A stretch of 64,000 nucleotides of DNA from Caenibius sp. WL (GCF_019803445.1 NZ_CP081844.1:1934501-1998500); one strand, 5' to 3'. Positions 12,321 to 23,586 are shown, numbered from the stretch's first letter. The notes: generated by a model from the letters alone, not told the origin. Program-made: numbers and translations.

Positions 12321-12701
12321 ATGGCAAACCGTCCGCTGTCACCGCATCTGCAGATCTGGAAATGGGGCCCGGCGATGCTGGTTTCCATCCTTCACCGTGT
12401 CACGGGCGACGGGATGGCGCTGGTCGGCCTTTTCGTCATGCTCTGGTGGCTTGGCGCTCTTGCAAGCGGCCCCGAACACTACGATCTTTTCACCCGGTGC
12501 ATGACCTCGCCACTCGGCTATGTCGTGCTGGTCGGTCTGAGCTGGGCCTTCTTCAACCACATGATGTCGGGCCTGCGCCACTTCGCGCTCGATATCGGGG
12601 CCGGTTACGAACTCAAGAACAACAAGATGTGGTCGATCCTTTCGATCGTCATCGCGGTCGTTCTCACCATCGGCTTCTGGGCCGTGATCTGCCTGCGCTG
12701 A
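12321..12701 (+). CDS. sdhC: Succinate dehydrogenase cytochrome b556 subunit SdhC
   Basis: The 126-aa membrane anchor of complex II has three transmembrane helices. The SdhC signature around SILHRVTG (His25, Arg26) and the haem-ligand segment HMMSGLRHFALDIG are present. The start at 12321 follows GGAAGG and yields the standard N-terminus MANRPLSPHLQIWKW; the frame is open further upstream but is not conserved there. It is the first gene of sdhC-sdhD-sdhA. Confidence 0.96.
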   Translation: MANRPLSPHLQIWKWGPAMLVSILHRVTGDGMALVGLFVMLWWLGALASGPEHYDLFTRCMTSPLGYVVLVGLSWAFFNHMMSGLRHFALDIGAGYELKNNKMWSILSIVIAVVLTIGFWAVICLR

Positions 12702-12716
12702 GGTTAGGGGGAAACC

Positions 12717-13100
12717 ATGGGTAACGGAACTTCCATCGGACGCGTGCGGGGCCTCGGCTCGGCACACAGCGGCGCGCATCACTGGCTGCTGCAACGTTTC
12801 ACCGCCATCGGCAATCTGGTGCTGATGGCCTGGTTCATCACTTCGGTGCTGCTGCTGCCGGACCTGAACTATGCCACCGCCCGCGAATGGCTCTCGGCGC
12901 CGATCCCGGCGACGGCCATGGCGCTGCTGATTATCAGCACGTTCTGGCACGCGCGCCTCGGCCTTCAGGTCGTGATCGAGGACTACGTGCACGAGGATGG
13001 CACCAAGTTCGGGGTGATCGCCCTGCTGAACCTCGCTATTTTCGCCGGGGCGGCCTTCGCCCTGTTCTGTGTCGTTCGTCTGGCGCTGGGAGGCGCGTAA
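12717..13100 (+). CDS. sdhD: Succinate dehydrogenase hydrophobic anchor SdhD
   Basis: This is a 127-aa second membrane anchor. [20 protein letters not shown] is the usual N-terminal signature, and the second half contains [15 protein letters not shown], which supplies the haem- and quinone-site region. There are three hydrophobic helices. It begins 15 nt after sdhC with AGGGGGAAACC before the ATG, and sdhA follows immediately. Confidence 0.95.
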   Translation: MGNGTSIGRVRGLGSAHSGAHHWLLQRFTAIGNLVLMAWFITSVLLLPDLNYATAREWLSAPIPATAMALLIISTFWHARLGLQVVIEDYVHEDGTKFGVIALLNLAIFAGAAFALFCVVRLALGGA

Positions 13101-13101
13101 C

Positions 13102-14913
13102 ATGGCTTCTCAGCCCGCATACAAGATCATCGACCACACCTATGACACGGTGGTCGTCGGCGCAGGCGGCTCGGGTCTGCGCGCCACGATGGGTTCGGCC
13201 GAAGCCGGCCTCAAGACGGCCTGCATCACCAAGGTCTTCCCCACGCGTTCGCACACCGTGGCGGCACAGGGCGGCATTGCCGCTTCGCTGGGCAACAACA
13301 CGCCCGATCACTGGACCTGGCACATGTACGACACTGTCAAGGGGTCGGACTGGCTGGGCGATCAGGACGCGATCGAATACATGGTGCGCGAAGCGCCGCA
13401 CGCGGTTTACGAACTGGAACACGCCGGTGTGCCGTTCAGCCGCAACAACGACGGCACGATCTATCAGCGCCCGTTCGGCGGCCACATGCAGAACATGGGT
13501 GAAGGCCCGCCGGTGCAGCGCACATGCGCCGCGGCCGACCGTACCGGCCATGCCATGCTGCACGCGCTTTATCAGCAATCGCTGAAGTACGATGCGGATT
13601 TCTTCATCGAATACTTCGCCATCGATCTGATCATGGACAACGGCAAGTGCGTTGGCGTGATCGCGCTGTGCCTGGATGACGGTTCGATCCACCGCTTCCG
13701 TGCGCATGCCGTGGTGCTAGCCACCGGTGGCTATGGTCGGTGCTACTATACCGCGACGTCGGCCCACACCTGCACCGGCGATGGCGGCGGCATGGTGCTG
13801 CGCGCAGGCCTGCCGCTGCAGGACATGGAATTCGTCCAGTTCCACCCGACCGGCATTTACGGCGCGGGCGTGCTCATCACCGAAGGCGCGCGCGGCGAAG
13901 GCGGCTATCTCACCAACTCCGAGGGTGAGCGTTTCATGGAACGCTATGCCCCGTCGGCCAAGGATCTGGCCAGCCGCGACGTGGTTTCGCGTTCGATGGC
14001 GCTGGAAATCCGCGAAGGGCGCGGTGTCGGCCCGCACAAGGACCACATCTACCTGCATCTCGATCATATCGATCCGGCGGTGCTGGCGGAACGTCTTCCG
14101 GGCATCACCGAAAGCGGCAAGATCTTTGCCGGTGTCGATCTGACCCGCCAGCCGTTGCCGGTGGTTCCGACCGTGCACTACAACATGGGCGGCATTCCCT
14201 GTAACTATCACGGCGAAGTCGTCACGATCGGTGCCGATGGCAATCCGGACACGGTGGTTCCGGGCCTGTTCGCCGTGGGCGAAGCGGCGTGCGTTTCGGT
14301 CCATGGCGCGAACCGCCTCGGTTCGAACTCTTTGATCGATCTTGTCGTGTTCGGCCGTGCAACCGGCCACCGCCTCAAGGAAATCGTCAAACCGAACTCC
14401 GCGCATGGCGAACTGCCCAAGGATTCGGCGGACATGGCGCTGAGCCGTCTCGATCACTTCCGCAATGCCAAGGGCGGTTCGCCCACGGCTGAAGTGCGGA
14501 CCGAAATGCAGCGCACGATGTCGGCCCATGCAGCGGTGTTCCGCACCGACGAACTGATGGCCGAAGGCGTCGAAAAGCTGGCTCAGACCTACAAGCGGAT
14601 GGAAGATATCCACGTTACCGACCGCTCGCTGATCTGGAACTCGGACCTCGTCGAAACGATGGAGCTCGACAACCTGATCTCGCAGGCCAGCGTGACGATG
14701 GCGGGCGCCCATGCCCGCAAGGAAAGCCGCGGCGCCCATGCGCACGAGGATTTCCCGAATCGCGACGATGCCAACTGGATGAAGCACACTGTCGCCTGGT
14801 TCGATGGCTGGGGCGGCAAGGGCGGCGGCGTGAAGCTCGATTACCGTCCGGTGCACGAATACACGCTGACCGACGATGTCCAGTACATCAAGCCCAAGGC
14901 TCGCGTTTACTGA
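13102..14913 (+). CDS. sdhA: Succinate dehydrogenase flavoprotein subunit SdhA
   Basis: The 603-aa flavoprotein oxidises succinate to fumarate at the inner-membrane face. The Rossmann GAGGSGLRA loop is near the N-terminus, the covalent-FAD histidine motif [10 protein letters not shown] follows, and [20 protein letters not shown] carries the active-site/FAD-binding region. MASQPAYKI is the expected N-terminus and begins 1 nt after sdhD's stop. The iron-sulfur subunit gene sdhB does not follow: a strong hairpin and a globin gene come next, so SdhB must be encoded elsewhere. Confidence 0.98.
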   Translation: MASQPAYKIIDHTYDTVVVGAGGSGLRATMGSAEAGLKTACITKVFPTRSHTVAAQGGIAASLGNNTPDHWTWHMYDTVKGSDWLGDQDAIEYMVREAPHAVYELEHAGVPFSRNNDGTIYQRPFGGHMQNMGEGPPVQRTCAAADRTGHAMLHALYQQSLKYDADFFIEYFAIDLIMDNGKCVGVIALCLDDGSIHRFRAHAVVLATGGYGRCYYTATSAHTCTGDGGGMVLRAGLPLQDMEFVQFHPTGIYGAGVLITEGARGEGGYLTNSEGERFMERYAPSAKDLASRDVVSRSMALEIREGRGVGPHKDHIYLHLDHIDPAVLAERLPGITESGKIFAGVDLTRQPLPVVPTVHYNMGGIPCNYHGEVVTIGADGNPDTVVPGLFAVGEAACVSVHGANRLGSNSLIDLVVFGRATGHRLKEIVKPNSAHGELPKDSADMALSRLDHFRNAKGGSPTAEVRTEMQRTMSAHAAVFRTDELMAEGVEKLAQTYKRMEDIHVTDRSLIWNSDLVETMELDNLISQASVTMAGAHARKESRGAHAHEDFPNRDDANWMKHTVAWFDGWGGKGGGVKLDYRPVHEYTLTDDVQYIKPKARVY

Positions 14914-14922
14914 TCACGAATC

Positions 14923-14953
14923 AAGGCGCACCGGTATGATGCCGGTGCGCCTT
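14923..14953 (+). terminator. Strong hairpin terminator after sdhA
   Basis: AAGGCGCACCGG (14923-14934) and CCGGTGCGCCTT (14942-14953) form a perfect 12-bp stem with a 7-nt loop. It lies 9 nt after the sdhA stop and is followed by GTTC rather than a long T tract. Confidence 0.75.
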
Positions 14954-14976
14954 GTTCGCCTCCACCGGGGGCGGCC

Positions 14977-15498
14977 ATGACCGATACTCCCGAACATTTG
15001 CGCAAGATGCCCGATCCTCGTAGCCAGACCGACGAGGAACACCATGCCTACGCGCTAAGAGCCCGGGCCGAGCGCCGAGCGCGGGCCGAAGCGATCGGAG
15101 TCACGCCCGAATTCGTTTCCCGCTTGGTCGACAGCTTCTATGCCCGCATCCGTGTGGATGCGATGCTGGGACCGATCTTCGAAACCCAAGTCACCGACTG
15201 GGACGAGCATCTAGGGCGGATGAAGCGCTTCTGGCGCTCGATCCTGTTCAGCTCAAGCGAATATTCCGGCAATCCGATGCGCAAGCACGTGGTCATTCCC
15301 GGCCTCGGGCGGGAGCATTTCGTCCACTGGCTGGAACTGTTCTACGCCACTTTGCGTGATGAAAGCGCGAACGCGGAGGCGGTGGCGTTGGTGGGCGAAC
15401 GCGCCCGGATGATCGCCAGCAGCATGTTGACGGGCATTGCCATCCACCGCGAAGGGCTGGCTGGTTCCCGCGCCGGAAGCGATCTGCCACGCCCCTGA
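14977..15498 (+). CDS. Group III truncated haemoglobin
   Basis: This is a 173-aa globin with the group III pattern: FVSRLVDSFYARIRVDAMLGPIFE, WDEHLGRMKRFWRSILF, GNPMRKHVVIPGLGREHFVHWLELF. An N-terminal extension of about 40 charged residues precedes the globin core, so a start further downstream is possible. Group III trHbs bind O2 or NO with poorly defined roles. It is separated from sdhA by a terminator and convergent with the lldD-like gene 21 bp away. Confidence 0.9.
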   Translation: MTDTPEHLRKMPDPRSQTDEEHHAYALRARAERRARAEAIGVTPEFVSRLVDSFYARIRVDAMLGPIFETQVTDWDEHLGRMKRFWRSILFSSSEYSGNPMRKHVVIPGLGREHFVHWLELFYATLRDESANAEAVALVGERARMIASSMLTGIAIHREGLAGSRAGSDLPRP

Positions 15499-15519
15499 AA
15501 GCGGGAGCGGCCGCCGCGA

Positions 15520-16668
15520 TCAGCGCCAGCGCAGCATGTCCGGACCAAACTGGTCGAGCGCGGTGACGCCCATCAGCTTCATGTCACGGATGATTTCATC
15601 CCGCAGGATGGTCAGCGCCCGCTCGACACCGGGGTAGCCCGCCGCCGACAAGGCATAGAGATAGAGCCGCCCGCCAGAAGTTGCGGTGGCTCCGGCGCAA
15701 AGGCTTTTGAGCACGTGGCTGCCGCGCTTGATCCCGCCGTCGCAGATGATTTCGATCTGCCCGCCGACCGCGTCGACAATCTCGCGCAGCTGGTCGAACG
15801 GGGCGCGGCTGCCGTCAAGCTGGCGGCCGCCGTGGTTCGAGATCATGATCGCGTCGGCGCCCAATTCCACCGCCCGGCGGGCATCGCCCACGCTCATCAC
15901 GCCTTTGAGACAGAATTTTCCGCCCCAATCCTGCCGGATTTCCGCTGCCGTATCCCAGGTCATCGACTGGTCGAGCATGGCGGTGAAATAATCCACCACC
16001 GAGACGGATTCGCGCGAATTGGCCTGATAATGCGTTTCCAGCATCGGCATGCGGAATTTTTCCCGCAGCAGGTAGTTCAGCGTCCATTGCGGGCGGGTCG
16101 CGTAAGACAGCAGAGAGGATGGGGTGAAGCGCGGCGGGCTGGAAAAGCCGCTGCGCAGGCACCGCTCGCGCTTGCCGCCGACAATCGTATCCACTGTCAG
16201 CGCCAGGGCATCGAAGCCGGCGGCACGGCTGCGTTCGATCATCGCGCGGTTCAGCCCCTTGTCCTTGTGGACGTAGAGCTGGAACAGCTTGGGGGCGCTG
16301 GTGATCGCGGCGACTTCCTCGACGCTGATCGTGGAGAGGCTGGAAATGCCGCACCACAGGCCCAGCGCATTGGCGGCGCGGGCCACGGCGCGTTCGCCTT
16401 GCCAATGGAATATGCGTTGCAGCGCGGTGGGGGACAGCATCAGCGGCAGCGCGCTCTTGCGCCCCATGATGGTGCAACTCGGGTCCACAGTGTCGACGCC
16501 TGCCAGCACGTTGGGCACCAGATCGGCATCGGCATATGCGGCGGTGTTGCGGGCCTTGGTCAGTTCGTCATCGCCCGCCCCGTCGATATAATCGAACACC
16601 GGCCAAGGCAGCCGCCGCTTCGCCAGCAGGCGGAAATCTTCGATGTTGTGGCAGTCTCCCAAGCGCAT
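15520..16668 (-). CDS. FMN-dependent alpha-hydroxy-acid oxidase/dehydrogenase (LldD-like)
   Basis: The 382-aa TIM-barrel flavoenzyme of the L-lactate dehydrogenase/glycolate oxidase family has the active-site motif SNHGGRQLDG with catalytic His and Arg, plus LKGVMSVGDARRA and the FMN-phosphate loop CDGGIKRGSHVLK. No N-terminal cytochrome domain is present. Substrate is likely L-lactate or another 2-hydroxy acid and cannot be fixed from sequence. It is divergent from creD. Confidence 0.9.
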   Translation of the reverse strand: MRLGDCHNIEDFRLLAKRRLPWPVFDYIDGAGDDELTKARNTAAYADADLVPNVLAGVDTVDPSCTIMGRKSALPLMLSPTALQRIFHWQGERAVARAANALGLWCGISSLSTISVEEVAAITSAPKLFQLYVHKDKGLNRAMIERSRAAGFDALALTVDTIVGGKRERCLRSGFSSPPRFTPSSLLSYATRPQWTLNYLLREKFRMPMLETHYQANSRESVSVVDYFTAMLDQSMTWDTAAEIRQDWGGKFCLKGVMSVGDARRAVELGADAIMISNHGGRQLDGSRAPFDQLREIVDAVGGQIEIICDGGIKRGSHVLKSLCAGATATSGGRLYLYALSAAGYPGVERALTILRDEIIRDMKLMGVTALDQFGPDMLRWR

Positions 16669-16780
16669 CGGCGAGAGCTAGCAGAAGGCTTTCCGGTTGC
16701 AAATTGCACCATCGCATGATTCACAGGAAGTTCATCCGCCGCCCAGCAACGATGGGTATCGCCAGCGCAAAGGGGGCATC

Positions 16781-18223
16781 ATGCGGGAAAAAAGTCCGGG
16801 TATTAAGCTGTTGTTCGCAGTGTTGATCGGTCTCGCGCTGATCGTCCCGCTGGTGTTCGTCTATGCGCTGGTCAACGACCGGCAGGGCCAGTCGCGCACC
16901 GCCCAGCAAAGCATCGCCGCCGGATGGGGCGGTGCACAGGTGATCGCAGGCCCGGTCATCGTGGTGCCGTTCAAAGCGACGCAGATTCAGAACGAGGAAG
17001 TCGGCGGCAAGACGATCAGCCGCACGGTCGAGGTGGAGCGGCAATTGTTCATTTCACCTGTCGCCAACGCGGTGACGACCGCGCTCAAGCCGCAGGAACG
17101 GCGCAAATCGATCTACAGCTCCGTGCTGTTCGAAGCCGATGTATCAGGCCGGGCGCGTTTTGCGCTGCCCGCCGATCTGCCGCGTTTCGGCGTCACGGCG
17201 GAAAAGCTCGAATGGGATCGGGCCGAACTGCGCATCGGCACGTCCGATGCTCGCGGGCTGACCAAGGGCGGCAAGATCGTGGCGAACGGCCAATCGCTGT
17301 CGGTGGAACCGGGGCGGGGGCCCGCCGCAACCGGTGGGCAAGGCTTCTTCGCTTTCGTCGGGTGGGACGGCGCCAATGCGCTCGATGTCGCTTACAGTTT
17401 CAGCCTGCGTGGCAGCCGTTCGCTCAGCCTGGTGCCACGTGGCGGGCAGACCAAATGGGCGATCACATCGTCCTGGCCCAACCCCAGCTTTGGCGGATCG
17501 TTCCTTCCCGAAGAACGCAGGATCGACAATCAGGGCTTCAAGGCCGCTTACACGATCGACAAGCTGGCGCTGGGGCAGGCTCCGGTCGCGACGGAGGACA
17601 TGGGTGTGCCGGTCATCGGCGATGATGTGTCCCCGCAATACGCCAGCATCGATATCCCGGTGGCCCGCAACACGGGCGAGGCTGTCAGCGGGCAGTCGCC
17701 TGCGGTGACGGTCGGGCTGGTCGAGCCGGTCGATCTCTATTCCCGTGTCGATCGCTCGGTGAAATACGGCTTCCTGTTCATCGGCTTCACGTTCCTCGCT
17801 TTCCTGATGTTCGACATCGTTGGCGGGGCCCGGGTCGCGGCGGCCGAATACCTGATGACGGGGGCAGGGCTGGTGCTGTTCTTCGTCCTGCTGCTGGCCT
17901 TTGCCGAAGTGATCGGCTTTACCGCCGCGTACCTGCTGGCCAGCGCGGCGATCATCGGGCTGTTGACCACCTATAGCGCGGCGGTGCTGCGAAGCTGGCG
18001 CCGGGCCCGGTTCATCGGGGCGTTGCTGCTCGGCCTCTACGCCGTGCTCTACGTGCTGCTCAGCCTCGAAGCATGGTCGCTGCTGATCGGTGCGGTGATG
18101 CTGTTCCTGGCGCTGGCCGGGGTGATGTACGCCACGCGCAAGGTGGACTGGTCCGCCGTGGGCCGCAGCGTGGACGCCAGCCTGACACCGCCTGCGGCGG
18201 TTTCGCAGACACCCGCCTCCTGA
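16781..18223 (+). CDS. creD: Inner membrane protein CreD
   Basis: The 480-aa protein has one N-terminal helix (about residues 9-29), a large periplasmic domain with GGAQVIAGPVIVVPF, and a C-terminal cluster of five or six helices starting near YGFLFIGFTFLAFLMFD, the classic CreD layout. ATG 16781 follows AAAGGGGG; an upstream in-frame start adds 28 non-conserved residues. CreD is linked to envelope integrity and beta-lactam responses. Neither creBC nor creA is adjacent. Confidence 0.93.
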   Translation: MREKSPGIKLLFAVLIGLALIVPLVFVYALVNDRQGQSRTAQQSIAAGWGGAQVIAGPVIVVPFKATQIQNEEVGGKTISRTVEVERQLFISPVANAVTTALKPQERRKSIYSSVLFEADVSGRARFALPADLPRFGVTAEKLEWDRAELRIGTSDARGLTKGGKIVANGQSLSVEPGRGPAATGGQGFFAFVGWDGANALDVAYSFSLRGSRSLSLVPRGGQTKWAITSSWPNPSFGGSFLPEERRIDNQGFKAAYTIDKLALGQAPVATEDMGVPVIGDDVSPQYASIDIPVARNTGEAVSGQSPAVTVGLVEPVDLYSRVDRSVKYGFLFIGFTFLAFLMFDIVGGARVAAAEYLMTGAGLVLFFVLLLAFAEVIGFTAAYLLASAAIIGLLTTYSAAVLRSWRRARFIGALLLGLYAVLYVLLSLEAWSLLIGAVMLFLALAGVMYATRKVDWSAVGRSVDASLTPPAAVSQTPAS

Positions 18224-18234
18224 ACGGAGGCGGG
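18212..18234. terminator. Hairpin spanning the creD stop codon
   Basis: CCCGCCTCC (18212-18220) and GGAGGCGGG (18226-18234) form a perfect 9-bp stem whose loop is TGAAC, so the creD TGA sits in the loop. It lies between convergent genes and could serve both. Confidence 0.6.
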
Positions 18235-18243
18235 CCGGATATT

Positions 18244-18924
18244 TCAGGAAACAGGCTGATTGGCGGGCGGTGAAACGGATGGTTGCCCGCCATCGCTATT
18301 CTTGCCGCGCTTTTGCTTGCGCGCCCGCTTTTCGATATCTTCGCGGCGTTCCTGCGCGCGCTGTTCGGCGGCCTTGTGTTGCCGATGCGCGTCGGCTTCC
18401 TCCGGCTTGGCCGGGCGCCCCGGATAGCGGCAACCCTTCTGCTGCCCGATGCCTTTGAGGAAGGCCCGGCGCATCATCCCGCCGATGATCGCGTCGCGCA
18501 CTTTGCGTTCATGCGCCTTGGCGCCTGATACTTCGCGGATCAGGCCGCGAAACGGGATGAACCTGCCGACCGCCCATTGCGCGACCCGGCCCGGATCGAC
18601 GCCGCGATTGCGGTCCTCGGCAATATCGAGGTCCTCGCCCAGCAGCACATCGAGTTGTTCCACCGCTGCGACGATATCGCTGCAACGGCGCAAGCCCTTG
18701 GTGTCGTAGGGGTTTGAACGCGCCTGCAGCAGCAGGGCGTCGATTTCTTCCCGCGTGAGATTGAGATCGCTGAGCGGGGTCTTGGCGACATCGCCGGCGG
18801 TCACCGTGTCATCGGTGATCGGCCGATTTGCCGTGGCCTGTTCCTGCCCGCCCGGCTGCTGTGCAAGAGCCGGGGCAGGGGAGGCCAGCGCCAGCAGAGC
18901 GGGCGCAAGAAAAATCGGACGCAT
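18244..18924 (-). CDS. Secreted protein of unknown function
   Basis: The 226-aa protein has a signal peptide (MRPIFLAPALLALASPAPALA, with probable cleavage at ALA-QQ). The middle is mixed helical, with NLTREEIDALLLQARSNPY, and contains two cysteines (RRCSDI, KGCRYPG). The C-terminal third is strongly basic and probably helical or disordered (HKAAEQRAQERREDIEKRARK). GAGGA precedes the ATG. It lies 14 nt behind the zinc metallopeptidase gene and is likely in its operon. I do not recognise the family. Confidence 0.75.
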   Translation of the reverse strand: MRPIFLAPALLALASPAPALAQQPGGQEQATANRPITDDTVTAGDVAKTPLSDLNLTREEIDALLLQARSNPYDTKGLRRCSDIVAAVEQLDVLLGEDLDIAEDRNRGVDPGRVAQWAVGRFIPFRGLIREVSGAKAHERKVRDAIIGGMMRRAFLKGIGQQKGCRYPGRPAKPEEADAHRQHKAAEQRAQERREDIEKRARKQKRGKNSDGGQPSVSPPANQPVS

Positions 18925-18938
18925 TCAAATCCTCAAAA

Positions 18939-19820
18939 TCACGACTTCAGATCGGCGAAGGTATCGCACGAATCCTCGTTGCCCGTTTCGAGACCGCGAC
19001 GCAGCCATTCGGTGCGCTGAGCGCTGGACCCGTGCGTGAAGGCTTCTTCCACGGGCCGCTGCCCGGCATTGCGCATCAGCGTGTCGTCGCCGATCTGATG
19101 CGCGGCGTTGAGCCCTTCTTCGATATCGCCGGGCTCGATCAGATCCTTGTTCTTGGCGGCCCAGACCCCAGCGTAACAGTCCGCCTGCAATTCCATGCGC
19201 ACCTGAAGCTGGTTCGCGGCGCGCGCATTGCGCTGCTGCGCGGCGCGAACCTGGTCGGCGACGCCGGTCAGCATCTGGATGTGATGGCCGTATTCGTGTG
19301 CCATCACATAAGCGCGGGCGAAATCGCCCCCGGCGCCCAGCCGCTGTTCCATTTCCTTGTAGAAATCGGTGTCGATGTAGATGCCCTGATCGCTGGGGCA
19401 GTAGAACGGGCCCATGGCGCTCTGCGCGGCGCCGCAGCCCGACTGGCCGTTTTGCGAATAGAACACCAGCTTCGGCTGCTTGAAGGGTATGTTCGCCTGC
19501 CGGAACAGCGGTTCCCAGGTGGTGTTGAGCGAGGCGAGCGCGGCGCAGCTTTCCCTGCTCAGCGGATCGGCGTTGCAGCTTTCATCGGTGGTTTTGCCGC
19601 CCGTGGCCGGGGCGGAGTTGCCCTGTTGCTGTTCCATCTGTTGCAGCCCGCCCAGCATCTGTGCCGGATCGACACCGAACACCAGCGCGCCGATCAGGAT
19701 GAGGACGATAGAGCCGCATCCCAGCTTGCCGCCTCCGCCGCCGGGAAAGCGCATGCCGCCGCCCATGCCGCGCTGGTCCTCGACACGGATGCTGCCTGGA
19801 TTGAAATCTTTGAGCCGCAC
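18939..19820 (-). CDS. Neutral zinc metallopeptidase, YpfJ family
   Basis: This is a 293-aa putative zinc peptidase. A glycine-rich N-terminus (MRFPGGGGGKLGCG) precedes one membrane segment (about residues 36-52), then the catalytic domain with HEYGH (His175, Glu176, His179) in MAHEYGHHIQ and the downstream third-ligand region ELQADCYAGVWA. This N-terminal anchor layout is characteristic of YpfJ. Substrate unknown. It is divergent from the hydroxybutyrate dehydrogenase gene. Confidence 0.9.
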   Translation of the reverse strand: MRLKDFNPGSIRVEDQRGMGGGMRFPGGGGGKLGCGSIVLILIGALVFGVDPAQMLGGLQQMEQQQGNSAPATGGKTTDESCNADPLSRESCAALASLNTTWEPLFRQANIPFKQPKLVFYSQNGQSGCGAAQSAMGPFYCPSDQGIYIDTDFYKEMEQRLGAGGDFARAYVMAHEYGHHIQMLTGVADQVRAAQQRNARAANQLQVRMELQADCYAGVWAAKNKDLIEPGDIEEGLNAAHQIGDDTLMRNAGQRPVEEAFTHGSSAQRTEWLRRGLETGNEDSCDTFADLKS

Positions 19821-19919
19821 CGCTGTCTCCCCTTAAAACCGGGCGCCAGCGAATAAGGGGCTGGACCTTCCCTGTTGCAATAGCGCATTCCCTGACAAGC
19901 TTCATGCAAGGAGTCGAGA

Positions 19920-20675
19920 ATGTTCCTCAAGGGAAAACGTGCATTGGTTACCGGTTCGACCTCGGGCATCGGTCTGGGCATTGCCCGGGCGCTTGCCGCC
20001 GAAGGGGCGGAGACGATCATCACCGGCTTCGGCGGCAAGGATGAAATCGCGAAAATCTGCGCCGAACTGGGGGCGAGCCACATCGATGCCGATCTCAGCA
20101 CTGCCGAGGGGGCGGAAGCGCTGATGGCCGGGGCGGGCCATGTCGATATTCTCGTCAACAATGCGGGGATGCAGTTCGTTTCGCCGGTGGAGGAATTCCC
20201 GGTCGAAAAGTGGGACAAGATCATCGCGCTCAATCTCAGCGCGGCGTTCCACACGATCCGGCTGGCGATTCCCGGCATGCGGCAGAACGGATGGGGCCGG
20301 ATCATCAACACCGCCAGCGCCCATTCCCTCACCGCCTCGCCGTTCAAATCGGCCTATGTTTCGGCCAAGCACGGCCTTGCCGGTCTGACCAAGACGGTGG
20401 CGCTCGAACTGGCGCAGAGCGGGATAACCGCCAATTGCATCAGCCCCGGCTATGTCTGGACGCCGCTGGTGGAAAACCAGATCCCCGATACGATGAAAGC
20501 CCGTAACATGACGCGCGAACAGGTCATCAACGATGTCCTGCTGGCGGGCCAGCCGACCAAGCGTTTCAGCCATGTGGAGGATATCGGCGCCATGGCGGTG
20601 TTCCTCTGCCGTGAGGAAGGCGGGAACATCACCGGTTCGAATTTCTCCATGGATGGCGGCTGGACCGCGCAGTAA
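19920..20675 (+). CDS. bdhA: 3-hydroxybutyrate dehydrogenase (SDR family)
   Basis: The 251-aa classical short-chain dehydrogenase has GSTSGIG at residues 12-18, NNAG, and the catalytic S/Y/K set in TASAHSLTASPFKSAYVSAKHG. The QFVSPVEEFP and PGYVWTPLVENQIPD segments match 3-hydroxybutyrate dehydrogenases. It interconverts (R)-3-hydroxybutyrate and acetoacetate in polyhydroxybutyrate turnover. AAGGAG sits 8 nt before the ATG. No phb genes are adjacent. Confidence 0.9.
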   Translation: MFLKGKRALVTGSTSGIGLGIARALAAEGAETIITGFGGKDEIAKICAELGASHIDADLSTAEGAEALMAGAGHVDILVNNAGMQFVSPVEEFPVEKWDKIIALNLSAAFHTIRLAIPGMRQNGWGRIINTASAHSLTASPFKSAYVSAKHGLAGLTKTVALELAQSGITANCISPGYVWTPLVENQIPDTMKARNMTREQVINDVLLAGQPTKRFSHVEDIGAMAVFLCREEGGNITGSNFSMDGGWTAQ

Positions 20676-20683
20676 GCGCATAT

Positions 20684-20718
20684 GGGGCGCCGCGCGGCGC
20701 CTCACCGGCCGAAGGTGA
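20684..20718 (+). terminator. Double-hairpin terminator after bdhA
   Basis: The 16-nt palindrome GGCGCCGCGCGGCGCC lies at 20686-20701. TCACC (20702-20706) pairs with GGTGA (20714-20718) immediately after it. The element separates bdhA from guaB; there is no T tract. Confidence 0.45.
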
Positions 20719-20742
20719 ATCGCCACTCTTGAATCACGGCTA

Positions 20743-22268
<1,526 letters not shown>

Positions 22269-22351
22269 GGCGCTATGCGCGAAGCTCTGCTCTCTGTGCC
22301 GATCGTGGCCGGTTGCTCGCCCGCCGCGCGGGCGGCATACGGGCCTTCGGT

Positions 22352-23524
22352 ATGACACCTGCAGCGCGCGTGCAGGCGGCAATCGAGCTGCTCGATCTGG
22401 TGATCGCCGCCGCCCGTTCGCGCGGCAGCCCGGCGGACCGGATCGTGGCCGAATGGTTCAAGACCCGCCGTTATGCCGGGTCGAAGGACCGGCGTGCGGT
22501 GCGCGACCTGCTGTTTCGCGCTATTCGCGCTTGTGGGCCTCTGCCGGCTAGTGGGCGGGCGGCGATGCTGCGTTTGGCGGAAAGCGATGAAACCCTGCTC
22601 ACGCTGTTCGACGGTTCGCGCCACGGCCCCGCGCCGGTCAGCGAAGGGGAGCAGGCGGCCGCGGGCGGTTATGCTCCGGGATGGCTGGAACGGCGGCTGG
22701 CGGATTCGGATATCGCCGGAGCGGAACTGGCCGCTTTGCTCGACCGTGCTCCGCTGGATCTGCGGATCAACACGTTGCGCGGGCCGGAACCGGACTTACC
22801 CGAGGCGGGAACGCCCACTCAGGCGCGGCTGGCTCTGCGCTATTCCGGCGGAACGCAGGTGGAGCAGTGGGACGCTTTTCGGCAGGGTGCGATCGAAGTG
22901 CAGGACACCGCTTCGCAGCTTGCCTGTGAAATCCTCGACGCGCGGCCGGGTGAGCAGGTGATCGACCTGTGCGCGGGGGCCGGAGGCAAAACGCTGGCGC
23001 TGGCAGCGGCGATGGACAATCGCGGGCACCTGCTGGCCTGCGATGTCGACCGGGCGCGGCTGTCCCGTCTGGCTCCGCGCGCAGAGCGGGCGGGAGCCAG
23101 CAATATCGAAACGCGTTTGCTCAATCCGGGGCAGGAATCCGGGGCTCTTGCCGATTGGCAGGGCAGGGCCGATGCGGTTCTGGTCGATGCGCCCTGTTCG
23201 GGCAGCGGGACCTGGCGGCGCAATCCCGAGGCGCGCTGGCGGCTGGATGAGGCGGAACTGGCGCGCACTTGCGCGATCCAGCAGCATGTGCTGACTTTGG
23301 CTGCGGCGCTTGTTCGTCCGGGTGGGCGGGTGCTCTATGCCGTCTGCTCGCTGCTCGATGAAGAAGGCGCGGGGCAGGTGGAAGCCTTCCTTACCGCTCA
23401 TCCCGGCTGGCGGGTGGAGCGGCCCGGAGCACCCGCCGGGCGCAGCCGTGGGCCGGGTTTGCGGCTCACACCGTTTCACGATGAAACGGACGGTTTTTTC
23501 GTCGCACGTCTCGTTTCACCGTGA
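22352..23524 (+). CDS. RsmB/NOP family RNA m5C methyltransferase
   Basis: This is a 390-aa SAM-dependent cytosine-5 RNA methyltransferase. The SAM motif DLCAGAGGK is followed by the two catalytic cysteines: Cys282 in DAPCSGSGTWRRNPE (motif IV) and Cys332 in YAVCSLLDEEG (motif VI). The N-terminal NusB-like region is short and divergent from RsmB. Likely targets are rRNA or tRNA; which one cannot be decided. An in-frame upstream start exists, but MTPAARVQAAIELLD is the better N-terminus. Confidence 0.9.
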   Translation: MTPAARVQAAIELLDLVIAAARSRGSPADRIVAEWFKTRRYAGSKDRRAVRDLLFRAIRACGPLPASGRAAMLRLAESDETLLTLFDGSRHGPAPVSEGEQAAAGGYAPGWLERRLADSDIAGAELAALLDRAPLDLRINTLRGPEPDLPEAGTPTQARLALRYSGGTQVEQWDAFRQGAIEVQDTASQLACEILDARPGEQVIDLCAGAGGKTLALAAAMDNRGHLLACDVDRARLSRLAPRAERAGASNIETRLLNPGQESGALADWQGRADAVLVDAPCSGSGTWRRNPEARWRLDEAELARTCAIQQHVLTLAAALVRPGGRVLYAVCSLLDEEGAGQVEAFLTAHPGWRVERPGAPAGRSRGPGLRLTPFHDETDGFFVARLVSP

Positions 23525-23586
23525 TAGCGTCTCAAGTTATGGCGGACAGTGCAAAAATTCCGATGTCTGCCGTGAAGGAGTTTGTG

